Made by a program: the position numbers and the translations under genes. The notes under the pieces were generated by a model. It did not search any database. It had not been told where the DNA came from and worked only from the letters and a program-made list of their open reading frames with translations. Below are positions 7,274 to 14,190 of a stretch of 34,007 nt of DNA, in pieces. This DNA comes from Candidatus Bathyarchaeota archaeon (GTDB lineage Archaea > Thermoproteota > Bathyarchaeia > 40CM-2-53-6), in assembly GCA_005888755.1 (NCBI GenBank), contig VBBQ01000038.1:28180-62186 (forward strand), read 5' to 3'. How positions within the stretch are numbered: the first letter of the stretch is position 1; each line of letters opens with the position of its first letter.

Positions 7274-7435
7274 TTAGAGTCCCATGCTGTTGATTACGTT
7301 TGCAGAGTTTCCGTCCACAACAAGGATAATCTTGTCGCTTTTTCGTATCTTGACAACCCTGTCGGAATATGCGACAGCACGGCGTCGGAACAGACCTCCT
7401 CAGAAGATAGCCCAGAACTCCTCTCCAATGCCCAC
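7274..7435 (-). pseudogene. Short protein-like frame interrupted by in-frame TGA
   Basis: Read from a GTG at 7435, this 53-codon frame begins MGIGEEFWAIF, meets TGA at 7400-7402, and continues GGLFRRRAVAYSDRVVKIRK and then SDKIILVVDGNSANVINSMGL to a TAA. The part after the TGA looks like real protein (amphipathic beta strands, basic patch, normal codon choice), and the part before joins it naturally. No canonical start lies after the TGA. It could be a small gene freshly broken by one substitution (Cys, Trp, Gly or Arg codon to TGA), a sequencing error, or a recoded codon. TGA is an ordinary stop elsewhere in the window, and I see no sign of selenocysteine machinery here. Not recognised as a family. 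Confidence 0.35.
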
Positions 7436-7484
7436 ACCTGCTCAGAAAAGCAGATATTCGTCAGATTGAATCTCAAACACTCCA

Positions 7485-7880
7485 ATGAACGATCCAGAAT
7501 TCCTCAGAGCGTTCCATGAATATACGCTCTCATCTGGCGATTTCAGACACCTTGGACATCTCAGGCTCGCGTGGCTCGTTCTGAGAAGACATAGTCTTGA
7601 AGACGCATTACAGATTATTTCTCTTGGGATAAGACAGTATGCGAACTCCAAAGGGGCTAGTGGCATGTACAATGAGACCCTTACCCAGTTCTGGATACGC
7701 ATCGTGAACCATGCCATTCAAGCGCAGCCGTCCGCTCAAGAATTCGAACAGTTCATCGACACTTTTCCGATCCTGCTGGACAAACAGCTTCCATTCCATC
7801 ATTGGCGACGAGAGACGCTTGGTGGCAGCCGCGCCCGTTCCAACTGGCTGGAACCAGATTTGAAGCCACTCCCGTTCTGA
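7485..7880 (+). CDS. Conserved hypothetical protein (HLRLAWL family)
   Basis: Protein of 131 aa from a small alpha-helical family found in bacteria and archaea. From memory, members share F-x(3)-TL near the N-terminus, then H-x-x-HLR-x-AWL (here DFRHLGHLRLAWLVLR at 19-34), an internal YNET/YHET element (YNETLTQFW at 62-70) and a C-terminal ETL-x(3)-AR-x(3)-L-x-PDL-x-PLP (here ETLGGSRARSNWLEPDLKPL). The conserved His and Glu residues hint at metal binding or catalysis, but no activity is established. Starts at ATG. The next gene on the strand is the YgfZ-like gene, 123 bases away. Confidence 0.82.
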   Translation: MNDPEFLRAFHEYTLSSGDFRHLGHLRLAWLVLRRHSLEDALQIISLGIRQYANSKGASGMYNETLTQFWIRIVNHAIQAQPSAQEFEQFIDTFPILLDKQLPFHHWRRETLGGSRARSNWLEPDLKPLPF

Positions 7881-8003
7881 GCCGGTACAAACTTGAGCCG
7901 ACAGTTCTAGGAACAAAGGTCTCTCACAATACCCTCGAACTCGATCCATCCAAACGACAAGGGCTCAATCCTATTACCCCCGGTTGGACCAATGTAGGTT
8001 AGC

Positions 8004-9038
8004 ATGCCCAATCCTCTAGTCATGCACCACCAGAGCATGGGTGCTCGCCTTGAACAAGGCCGGATTCCGCTGTCTTATGCAACTCCGGTTGAAGAGTACT
8101 GGGCCATTCGAAACCGCTCAGGCATGGCTGACGTTTCGCACCTAGGTCTGCTACAAGTAACTGGAAAGGACAGACTATCCTTCCTCAACGGACTACTCAC
8201 GAATGAGATCTTGAAGCTGACTGAAGGGACCGGCATCCGCTCAGCGCTTCTCAACACAAAAGCCAGAGTCCTAGCGGACCTCTACCTCTATGCAGGAGAA
8301 GATGACCTCATCATAGATACCGGCGATGTCCCGGGAGCTAGCGTTAGAGATATCCTCGAACGTTTCATCATCACAGAGGACGTACAGGTCGAAGACATTA
8401 CTCCTGGATTCGTTCATCTGACATTGCAAGGACAGCAAGCCTCCGAGAACGCAAGAGAGCTGTTCGGGGTCACGTTTGCAGACATGAAGCCACTTCAGCA
8501 CAAAATGCTAGGGCCTACTATGATCGTTAATCGCGACAGAACTGGTCAACTTGGATACGATTTGTTAATTCCAAACGGCGAGGCGGAAGCAGTTTGGCAA
8601 AGCCTCCTTCTCAAGGGAGTAACACCCGTCGGGCAAGAGGCTCTTGAAATTCTCAGGCTTGAAGCAGGATATTCAAGATACGGGATCGACGTGGACGAGA
8701 ACACCATCATTCTAGAAGCTGGATACAAAGACGCCGTAAGCTTCAACAAAGGATGCTATCTTGGGCAAGAAGTCGTAGCCCGAGCCACCCACATTGGTCG
8801 GGTCAACAAGAATCTCGTCCAGTTCCAAACGGACTCAGATAATGTACCGAGTGTGAAATCGAAGTTTGTCTCCAATGGTAAGGAAGCAGGATATGTCACT
8901 AGCGCTGCTTTCTCTCCAGGGCTGAAAGTGGTAGTGGGCCTGGGTTACGCCCAGAGAGATTTTGCTAGGGAAGGAACCAAGCTGGTCATAGAATCAGAGA
9001 AGGGCCTACTGCCGACGGTAATAACCAAACTGGCCTAG
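8004..9038 (+). CDS. YgfZ/GcvT-like folate-binding protein
   Basis: Protein of 344 aa with the aminomethyltransferase (GcvT) fold. It has the COG0354/YgfZ signature KGCYLGQEVVAR at 249-260, including the conserved Cys251, which distinguishes YgfZ from true glycine-cleavage T-protein. YgfZ binds tetrahydrofolate and helps make or repair certain Fe-S clusters. The N-terminal folate-binding part (MADVSHLGLLQVTGKDRLSF, about 41-60) and the C-terminal beta-barrel are present, and the length is normal. No gcvH or gcvP neighbour is seen, which also argues against a T-protein role. Its stop TAG overlaps the stop of the convergent gene in one CTAG. Confidence 0.85.
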   Translation: MPNPLVMHHQSMGARLEQGRIPLSYATPVEEYWAIRNRSGMADVSHLGLLQVTGKDRLSFLNGLLTNEILKLTEGTGIRSALLNTKARVLADLYLYAGEDDLIIDTGDVPGASVRDILERFIITEDVQVEDITPGFVHLTLQGQQASENARELFGVTFADMKPLQHKMLGPTMIVNRDRTGQLGYDLLIPNGEAEAVWQSLLLKGVTPVGQEALEILRLEAGYSRYGIDVDENTIILEAGYKDAVSFNKGCYLGQEVVARATHIGRVNKNLVQFQTDSDNVPSVKSKFVSNGKEAGYVTSAAFSPGLKVVVGLGYAQRDFAREGTKLVIESEKGLLPTVITKLA

Positions 9039-9667
9039 TTCTTGTTGCCCAACTGCTTGAAGCAGGGCAGGTGCCATACCTCTAGCTGAGTAGACGTAGT
9101 TTTCCTAAAAACGACTGTTTGTGTATCGAAGGAAATATTCTTTCTGCATCCAACGCAGAAACCGCCGGCTATGTTCGGGGTATTTGTGAAAGTAACCCGC
9201 ATGTTTTCGGACTCTTGCCCAAGCTTCTGCAACTTGCTGTCGATGTAGGCTCTGAAGGCGGTGACCTCGTTGTTATGGGGGTTCACTTGCAATATCTCGT
9301 TGATCGCCTCCTCCGCATCTCCTAAGACCTTGACGATCTCTTGGAATCGGCCAAGCATCTGATTCGTCATGGCCCCATCAACCATTAGCACACCCTCTCC
9401 TAACGGTTGAATTGGTTGCGGCAATGTGCTCAGCTCACTGCTTATGCTGTCTGCAATCTTGTAGCAAAAATATGATCGGAGAAAGAGAAGACCTTCAGAG
9501 GCAGGATGGGCGTTCAATCCGTCATTGACAACTTCTAAGGCTCCGGTAAAGTTCGAGCCTTCAGCCTCCTTCATAGCCGGTTCAACAAAGTGCTTAGTTT
9601 CTTCGGGGGTGCACTTCAGCGGAACGTTGAAGGCGCCTGCAGTCGCTGCCAAGGACGAACAAACCAT
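9035..9667 (-). CDS. Hypothetical protein with C-terminal CCHC zinc finger
   Basis: Protein of 210 aa. Residues about 20-150 are helical with a TPR-like rhythm (for example FTGALEVVNDGLNAHPASEGLLFL and DAEEAINEILQVNPHNNEVT). The C-terminus carries Cys171-x2-Cys174 and His199-x2-Cys202 with a 24-residue spacer, a spacing like PARP-type or LIM-like fingers. No signal peptide is certain, although the extreme N-terminus is mildly hydrophobic. The start is an ATG. Its stop shares the CTAG at 9035-9038 with the convergent YgfZ-like gene. Function is unknown; a scaffold or nucleic-acid-binding role is only suggested. Confidence 0.65.
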   Translation of the reverse strand: MVCSSLAATAGAFNVPLKCTPEETKHFVEPAMKEAEGSNFTGALEVVNDGLNAHPASEGLLFLRSYFCYKIADSISSELSTLPQPIQPLGEGVLMVDGAMTNQMLGRFQEIVKVLGDAEEAINEILQVNPHNNEVTAFRAYIDSKLQKLGQESENMRVTFTNTPNIAGGFCVGCRKNISFDTQTVVFRKTTSTQLEVWHLPCFKQLGNKN

Positions 9668-9778
9668 ACGACGAGCGGAGCGAAAAAATGTCTTCCGTGC
9701 CTAGGAACCCACGCCTAGAGTACTACGGGTCCGCGTGGACTGTCCACGAAGATTCCGTGAAGACTCCCGCGACGAGTG

Positions 9779-10165
9779 CTAACTCGACGATTGGCGAAGT
9801 TTCTCCTCGATGCTCTTGAGCTCGCCGTGTTCTTTTATCCTAATCTTCACATCCATACTAAACGAGAGCCCGAGTCTCCGGAGGAATGAATACAATTCCT
9901 CTCCGGATATGGGTCCTCTCAGCCTTCCTTCCGCGACGAGGGAAGCGATGCTCGACTCTAACCGTTCGATTTCAGCAGGATAGTATCTGCGAGCAGTCTC
10001 CATCACTTCGGCGCCCCTACCAGCTAGGATTTTTCGAACAGTGTCTCGTGGAGATTCTGGCGGCTTTGGGGAAGGAGCTGCAGCAGGCTTGGTCTGGGAC
10101 TGCAGCAACTTCCGGCGGAGTTCCAAAACTCGCTTTTGTCTCTGAAGTTCCATATCGGAGGACAT
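9779..10165 (-). CDS. Divergent PDCD5/TFAR19-like protein
   Basis: Predicted 128-aa nucleic-acid-binding protein. From about residue 40 it tracks the canonical archaeal PDCD5 encoded at 11834-12178: R-x-IL, then P-x(4)-LE-x-x-I-x-x-L-x-x-x-GRL-x(3)-I-x-x-E-x-L, then an IKIR-like end (VKIRIKE). A basic N-terminal helix (MELQRQKRVLELRRKLLQSQ) and an Ala/Pro linker precede it, as in PDCD5. A longer frame reaches 10279, but that extension overlaps the Nep1 gene and does not look like PDCD5, so the ATG at 10165 was chosen. It lies 37 bases after the Nep1 stop, so the two are probably co-transcribed. Confidence 0.7.
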   Translation of the reverse strand: MSSDMELQRQKRVLELRRKLLQSQTKPAAAPSPKPPESPRDTVRKILAGRGAEVMETARRYYPAEIERLESSIASLVAEGRLRGPISGEELYSFLRRLGLSFSMDVKIRIKEHGELKSIEEKLRQSSS

Positions 10166-10202
10166 CGGTCTAGACCATTCGGGAAGCAATTTCCGGCTTG
10201 GT

Positions 10203-10910
10203 CTACATAAGGCTAGTTTTTGGGAAGAGTCCCGCCAAGTGCATCGTCCGCTCGTAGTCGTAAATTGCTCTCGCAACAACTGTCCACGCCTCTAAGCCTT
10301 GGTTGTGAATCTGGTATGATTCCCTTGTCTTCGAGAGAGTTTCCTTCGAGAAATGTCCCTTTGGAAATCCTCCCACCAACAATACCGGGTCGTCATGCTC
10401 TGCCAATCTCGAAGCTACATCGTCCATACGTTTGGGAAGCCCCTCTGTTGTAAGCGCTATAACATCCCCTGAGATTTCGTCGAGTAGATCTCCAATGTGC
10501 CCGGGCTTGATTGACAGAAGAGAAGGCCCTGTTGGAGGAACGACTCTTTCTTGGTAGAGTTGTTCGATTAGCGAAGTGAACCGATCAGTGTTCCTCGGAA
10601 GTCGTGTCTTCGAATCGACTTTGATGATATTGTTATCTCTCGTATGAACGTAGCATCTCAGTCCTCCTGTCAAACTAAGCGGGGAACCTAGGGCCAGGAG
10701 CAATGAGAAATGAGGGATGTCTGGACGGCCCCTCCCAGTTCCACCGGGTCCCAGCCTGAGAATAGCTGAGTGATGGTACGTCTGATCCAAGACAAGCGTG
10801 CGCGGGTCTCTTCTCTTCTTTTGCGCCCATTTCAATATCGCAGGGTGGCGAACCAGTTCATTAGGCACAAGCTCTATCGAGGACTCTGCGAGTACTAGTG
10901 ACAGGACCAA
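10203..10910 (-). CDS. nep1: Nep1/Emg1 rRNA pseudouridine methyltransferase
   Basis: SPOUT-class SAM-dependent enzyme (235 aa) that methylates N1 of a pseudouridine in helix 35 of 16S/18S rRNA and helps assemble the small subunit. Family marks: LVLAESSIELVP at the N-terminus, LDQTYHHSAI (41-50), GRGRPDIPHFSLLLALGSPL (59-78), YVHTRD, RLPRNTDRF, and a C-terminal SAM-binding knot region (LLVGGFPKGHF). The start is TTG. The rnp4 gene is divergent, with only 34 bases between the two starts, so the promoters must overlap. The PDCD5-like gene follows on the same strand. Confidence 0.93.
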   Translation of the reverse strand: MVLSLVLAESSIELVPNELVRHPAILKWAQKKRRDPRTLVLDQTYHHSAILRLGPGGTGRGRPDIPHFSLLLALGSPLSLTGGLRCYVHTRDNNIIKVDSKTRLPRNTDRFTSLIEQLYQERVVPPTGPSLLSIKPGHIGDLLDEISGDVIALTTEGLPKRMDDVASRLAEHDDPVLLVGGFPKGHFSKETLSKTRESYQIHNQGLEAWTVVARAIYDYERTMHLAGLFPKTSLM

Positions 10911-10944
10911 ATGCTGATCAATCTCATACTTCAGATGCTAGGTT

Positions 10945-11295
10945 ATGAATTTCATGGGAAGTAGGTCCACGAGACGAAACTATGGAAAGATGCGTTCAGC
11001 GGTAACCGCTGTCGCGCGTGAACGGATTGAACTTCTCCTTAGCCAAGCCATTGAAATCCTTCCTCGGGACACTGATTTGGCCAAGAGATATGTTGGACTC
11101 GCACAGAGAATCTCAACGCGAACTAAGGTCAGAATACCGAAAGACATGAAGCACTACCTCTGCAAGAACTGTGGCCAGCCCTTGATTCCCGGGAAAAACG
11201 CGCGAATCCGGCTCCGGTCCGGCAACTCGAGAATCATCATTTCATGTCTCAGCTGTGGCTCGTTTCGAAGGTATCCATACAGAAAACTAGGATAG
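10945..11295 (+). CDS. rnp4: RNase P protein component 4 (Rpp21)
   Basis: Zinc-binding subunit of archaeal RNase P, which removes 5' leaders from pre-tRNAs; it pairs with Rpp29 on the specificity side of the RNA. The protein is 116 aa: an N-terminal helical half with conserved ARERI and LAKRYVGLAQRIS (45-57), then a zinc ribbon with Cys73, Cys76, Cys101 and Cys104 and the typical RIRLRSG loop. The ATG was chosen as the most upstream start. A second ATG three codons later is also possible. It heads the ribosomal cluster that continues with S19e. Confidence 0.92.
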   Translation: MNFMGSRSTRRNYGKMRSAVTAVARERIELLLSQAIEILPRDTDLAKRYVGLAQRISTRTKVRIPKDMKHYLCKNCGQPLIPGKNARIRLRSGNSRIIISCLSCGSFRRYPYRKLG

Positions 11296-11317
11296 CTAAC
11301 GCATTTTTCCATGAAGC

Positions 11318-11326
11318 CTTATATTA
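11318..11326 (+). promoter_or_regulatory. TATA-like box upstream of S19e
   Basis: CTTATATTA, ending about 55 bases before the chosen TTG of the S19e gene and just past the rnp4 stop. A transcript from here would have a leader of about 30 bases containing AAGGA (11365-11369). It suggests the S19e-to-FtsY block has its own promoter. Confidence 0.5.
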
Positions 11327-11381
11327 CGCTGTCCTCGCCTTCCCGACGAAAATCTGGAAACAACCAAGGACGACACCAGAA

Positions 11382-11834
11382 TTGCCAACAGTATTCGAGG
11401 TTCCGGCCGAGGAACTCATAAACAAGCTAGCCAAGCACCTGAAAGAAAGTATGAGCGACATCGCACCCCCGCCCTGGACTGAGTTCGCGAAAACTGGCGC
11501 TCACAAGGAGAGGCCACCCCAGAACCCTGATTGGTGGTACTTCAGATGCGCCTCCCTTCTCCGAAAGATGTACGTACGAGGACCGGTCGGAGTGTCACGG
11601 TTGCGGGTCCAGTATGGAGGACGTGCGAGTCACGGGAATCGGCCCGCTCACCACGTACCCGCAGGAGGCTCCGCCATTAGGGAGCCCTTGCAACAGCTTC
11701 AGAAGGCAGAACTTGTCGCCATGGATGGGAAGAAAGGCCGGAAACTAACTAGGGAAGGAATGGCGCTCCTAAACCGCACGGCAGCTGAGGTTGTCAAAGA
11801 ATTGAAGGCCCGGCCTCAAGAGGCCCCAAGTTAA
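11382..11834 (+). CDS. rps19e: Ribosomal protein S19e (eS19)
   Basis: Small-subunit protein (150 aa) needed for late 16S processing. The start was set at the TTG at 11382 because family members begin PTV[YF][DE]VPAE.LI.KLA; an open frame extends 46 codons further upstream but overlaps rnp4 and is unlike the family. Diagnostic core: PPPWTEFAKTGAHKERPPQNPDWWYFRCASLLRK (split around residues 28-61) and YGGRASHGNRPAHH. The C-terminal winged-helix part ends GRKLTREGMALLNR. Its TAA stop overlaps the next ATG by one base. Confidence 0.95.
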   Translation: MPTVFEVPAEELINKLAKHLKESMSDIAPPPWTEFAKTGAHKERPPQNPDWWYFRCASLLRKMYVRGPVGVSRLRVQYGGRASHGNRPAHHVPAGGSAIREPLQQLQKAELVAMDGKKGRKLTREGMALLNRTAAEVVKELKARPQEAPS

Positions 11835-12178
11835 TGTCTAATGGAGACTACACGGACGAAGAGCTTGAAGCATTACGTCGACGAAGAATGGCCGAGCTGC
11901 AAAGATCAGCCTACGATGAACAACGTCGTTCACAAGCTCAGCAACAAGTGGACCGCCAAAAACAATCAATCATTCGCCAGATCCTCACGCCCGAAGCAAG
12001 ACAGCGACTTGCCAACATTCGAATGGTGAAGCCTGAGTTCGCCGAGGAATTGGAAATGCAACTTATACAGCTCGCTCAGTCAGGAAGGCTCCAGACACAG
12101 ATCACGGACGAGCAGCTGAAGAGAACACTGGTCCAACTACAATCGCAGAAAAAAGAGATCAAGATCAGGAGAGCGTAG
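11834..12178 (+). CDS. DNA-binding protein PDCD5/TFAR19 family
   Basis: Archaeal PDCD5 homolog (114 aa): a charged N-terminal helix (EELEALRRRRMAELQR), a Gln-rich linker, then the conserved helical core RQILTPEARQRLANIRMVKP, ...LIQLAQSGRL..QITDEQLK, and the basic tail KKEIKIRRA. Archaeal members bind DNA in vitro, and their cellular role is unsettled. The constant position beside S19e and L39e suggests a link with ribosome production or translation. Overlaps the S19e stop by one base and is followed immediately by L39e. Confidence 0.95.
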   Translation: MSNGDYTDEELEALRRRRMAELQRSAYDEQRRSQAQQQVDRQKQSIIRQILTPEARQRLANIRMVKPEFAEELEMQLIQLAQSGRLQTQITDEQLKRTLVQLQSQKKEIKIRRA

Positions 12179-12334
12179 ATGGCACGCAACAAACCCTCCG
12201 GAAAGAAGAAGCACCTATCGCACGCTCTGAATCAGGCCCAACCTGTCCCTTCATGGGTTGTAGCCAAAACCGAGGGTAAAGTCCGGCGAAACCCGAAGCA
12301 GCGACACTGGCGAGAAACAAAGATCAAGGTGTAG
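12179..12334 (+). CDS. rpl39e: Ribosomal protein L39e (eL39)
   Basis: Tiny (51 aa), very basic large-subunit protein that lines the exit tunnel. It begins MARNKPSGKKKHLSHALNQ and contains the family core VPSWVVAKT and RRNPKQRHWR. ATG follows the TAG of the PDCD5 gene with no gap. It is easily missed by length cut-offs. Confidence 0.95.
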   Translation: MARNKPSGKKKHLSHALNQAQPVPSWVVAKTEGKVRRNPKQRHWRETKIKV

Positions 12335-12390
12335 TGTAACTGACAGCAAAAAAAGCCACGATTGGAGACGATCCCGACATACAACCATCC

Positions 12391-12795
12391 GTGGAGACAG
12401 AGCTCACCAAGCCCGAAGCCGCAAAGACAAAAATTACAGAAGAGGAAACAGAAGAGCTAGAATCAGAGGCAAAGACACCAAAGGCCCCTGAAGCTCCCAA
12501 AGCTGAAGAAGCTGCTGAGGAAGAGGAGGAGATAGAGATAGTTGAGGAGAAATTCTACGATCTCAACCTACGGCGTATTTGGACTGCTCCGAGAGAAAAA
12601 CGAACACCTCGAGCGGTAAGATACGTCAGACAATACGCAGCTAATAGAATGAAAACCGACAATGTTTCGCTAAGTGAGGAGACAAACAGTCTCCTGTGGA
12701 ATCGGGGAATCAGCAAACCCCCGCGAAAGATTAGGATTCGCGTGGTCAAAGACAAAGCAGGCAAAGTCATCGTGTTTCCGGGTGAGGGAAAATGA
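12391..12795 (+). CDS. rpl31e: Ribosomal protein L31e (eL31), acidic N-terminal extension
   Basis: Large-subunit protein at the tunnel exit. The family domain is residues about 51-132 (EEKFYDLNLRRIWTAPREKR, TPRAVRYVR, and a C-terminal IRIRVVKDKAGKVIVF). Ahead of it lies an unusual extension of about 50 residues rich in Glu, Ala, Lys and Pro, including EEAAEEEEEIEIVEE. The GTG at 12391 is the first ordinary start, but the frame stays open to a CTG at 12340, which sits 8 bases after AAGGTG (12326-12331). That adds LTAKKATIGDDPDIQPS. I cannot decide between the two. aIF6 follows three bases after the stop. Confidence 0.92.
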   Translation: METELTKPEAAKTKITEEETEELESEAKTPKAPEAPKAEEAAEEEEEIEIVEEKFYDLNLRRIWTAPREKRTPRAVRYVRQYAANRMKTDNVSLSEETNSLLWNRGISKPPRKIRIRVVKDKAGKVIVFPGEGK

Positions 12796-12798
12796 ATA

Positions 12799-13464
12799 GT
12801 GCCGATCATTCTCTCTGACGTTTTCGGGGATCCGAACGTCGGAATTTTCTCTTTCGCGAACGATAACATAGCAATCTTGCCTGCAGGCCTTTCTCACAAG
12901 AAGATCAGTAGCTTCCGCGACACGTTGGGAGTAGAACCCTGCTCGGTGGGAATCGCAGATTCCAGACTTGTCGGAATCTATGTCACAGGGAACTCCAATG
13001 CCATCCTTGTCCCCTACATTACCACGGATGATGAGCTAAAGCAACTCCGCTCGACGGGGGTACACATAGAGATCCTGAGAGAGAAACGAACGGCACTGGG
13101 CAACATAATACTCTGCAATGATCACGGTGCGATAGTCGACCCTCGACTCCAACACAATACAGTCACAGCACTCGAAGAAACACTAGACGTCCCGGTCCGA
13201 CCCTCTACAATCGGAGGACTTCCCCACGTTGGGGCACTAGCCACTGCCTCAAACAAAGGGGTCCTAGTGAATCCGATCATCACTGACAATGAGAGCAGAA
13301 CCATCTCGAATGTTCTCGGCGTTCCCGTGTCAAAAGGGACCATTAACTCCGGAGTCCCATACCCCAAGGCTGGACTAGTGGTAAACTCTAGAGGTGCGAT
13401 CGTCGGGTCCCACACGTTGGGGTCCGAACTTATCACTCTAAGCAACGCTTTCCAAACGGATTAG
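12799..13464 (+). CDS. eif6: Translation initiation factor aIF6
   Basis: Anti-association factor (221 aa) that binds L14e/uL14 on the large subunit and blocks premature joining with the small subunit. It shows the pentein five-fold repeat: recurrent SVGIADSRLVGIYVTGNSN, GNIILCNDHGAIVDP, ALATASNKGVLVNPIITD and AGLVVNSRGAIVGS. Starts at GTG, with GGTGAGG (12781-12787) 11 bases upstream. Sits between L31e and LX, the standard archaeal order. Confidence 0.96.
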   Translation: MPIILSDVFGDPNVGIFSFANDNIAILPAGLSHKKISSFRDTLGVEPCSVGIADSRLVGIYVTGNSNAILVPYITTDDELKQLRSTGVHIEILREKRTALGNIILCNDHGAIVDPRLQHNTVTALEETLDVPVRPSTIGGLPHVGALATASNKGVLVNPIITDNESRTISNVLGVPVSKGTINSGVPYPKAGLVVNSRGAIVGSHTLGSELITLSNAFQTD

Positions 13465-13516
13465 GTTAAGTACCGCCCATTCGCAAACTCCGATATTCTA
13501 GGGCAAGGCTACCACG

Positions 13517-13720
13517 ATGAGTCAGGTAAGACTATTCAAGATAACCGGTGAATTGCGAAAGGGAGGAGACAAACTCCCATTCACCAAAAACATCAGGGCA
13601 GTCAAGAAAGAAGATGCTTTGCAACACCTTTACTCTGACATGGGAAGCCGCCACAAAGCACGAAGGTTCGAAATAACAGTCAAACAGATCGAAGAATTAC
13701 CTGAACCAGAGGTGGTTTGA
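13517..13720 (+). CDS. rplX: Ribosomal protein L18Ae/LX (eL20)
   Basis: Short archaeal LX form (67 aa) corresponding to one ubiquitin-like half of eukaryotic eL20: VRLFKITGELRKG, FTKNIRAVKKEDALQHLYSDMGSRHKARRFEI, ending EELPEPEVV. ATG start. The TGA stop shares its A with the ATG of prefoldin alpha, so the pair is translationally coupled. Confidence 0.93.
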   Translation: MSQVRLFKITGELRKGGDKLPFTKNIRAVKKEDALQHLYSDMGSRHKARRFEITVKQIEELPEPEVV

Positions 13721-14190
13721 TGGCGAGCTCCAAGAAGCAGCTGGCCGCTCCCCGGAACCTAGACGAGGAAATGCGCCAGCTACTTGTCGAGATCAGAATG
13801 CTGGAAGGATCCGCCCGGGTTCTCTCCTCGAGACTTGACATCGTAACAGGGGCCCTCTCCGAAACCCAGACCGCCAAACAAACGCTAGAAGGCACGAAAG
13901 AGGCTGGAAAGGACGTTGAGATGCTTATCCCGATAGGCTCAAGCTCATTCGTCAAAGCGAAGCTCGAAGATCCTCAGCATATCATAATCGGAGTTGGTGC
14001 GGGAGTCTGTCTAGAAAAGACGGTGGATGATTCGATTAAGGATCTCAACATGAGAGCGACCGATCTGGACAAAGCGCGGATCAACGTTACGCAACAGTTG
14101 AACCAGATCATCAACCAGACTGAGGACTACAGAGCCCGCTTGGAGGACCTCGCGCGCAAGAAGGGCGGTGGCCCGGTAGAGCTTGTTTGA
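13720..14190 (+). CDS. pfdA: Prefoldin alpha subunit
   Basis: ATP-independent holdase subunit (156 aa). Two alphas and four betas make the jellyfish-shaped hexamer that hands unfolded proteins to the thermosome. Coiled-coil helices at about 10-50 and 108-147 flank the beta-hairpin region (EMLIPIGSSSFVKAKLEDPQHIIIGVGAGVCLEKT). The ATG at 13720 was chosen over the adjacent upstream TTG. The end overlaps ftsY by 8 bases. Confidence 0.93.
   Translation: MASSKKQLAAPRNLDEEMRQLLVEIRMLEGSARVLSSRLDIVTGALSETQTAKQTLEGTKEAGKDVEMLIPIGSSSFVKAKLEDPQHIIIGVGAGVCLEKTVDDSIKDLNMRATDLDKARINVTQQLNQIINQTEDYRARLEDLARKKGGGPVELV

Noticed and set aside
7400-7402. TGA read as selenocysteine
   Set aside because: No SECIS-like hairpin was evident, TGA ends ordinary genes here (for example 1091-1093), and the local SelW homolog uses Cys. 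A nonsense change is the simpler reading.
7284-7485. Two other open frames (61 codons plus strand, 63 codons minus strand) over the in-frame-TGA region
   Set aside because: Both read as low-order Ser/Arg/Leu-rich sequence, while the third frame gives a more protein-like pattern. None is certain.
8004-9038. Glycine-cleavage T-protein
   Set aside because: The KGCYLGQEVVAR signature and the lack of gcvH/gcvP neighbours favour a YgfZ-type protein.
10166-10279. Upstream extension of the PDCD5-like frame
   Set aside because: It overlaps the end of nep1 and reads as shadow sequence; the protein-like part begins at the ATG at 10165.
11244-11381. Upstream extension of the S19e frame
   Set aside because: It overlaps rnp4, precedes the TATA-like box at 11318-11326 in part, and has no similarity to the S19e N-terminus.
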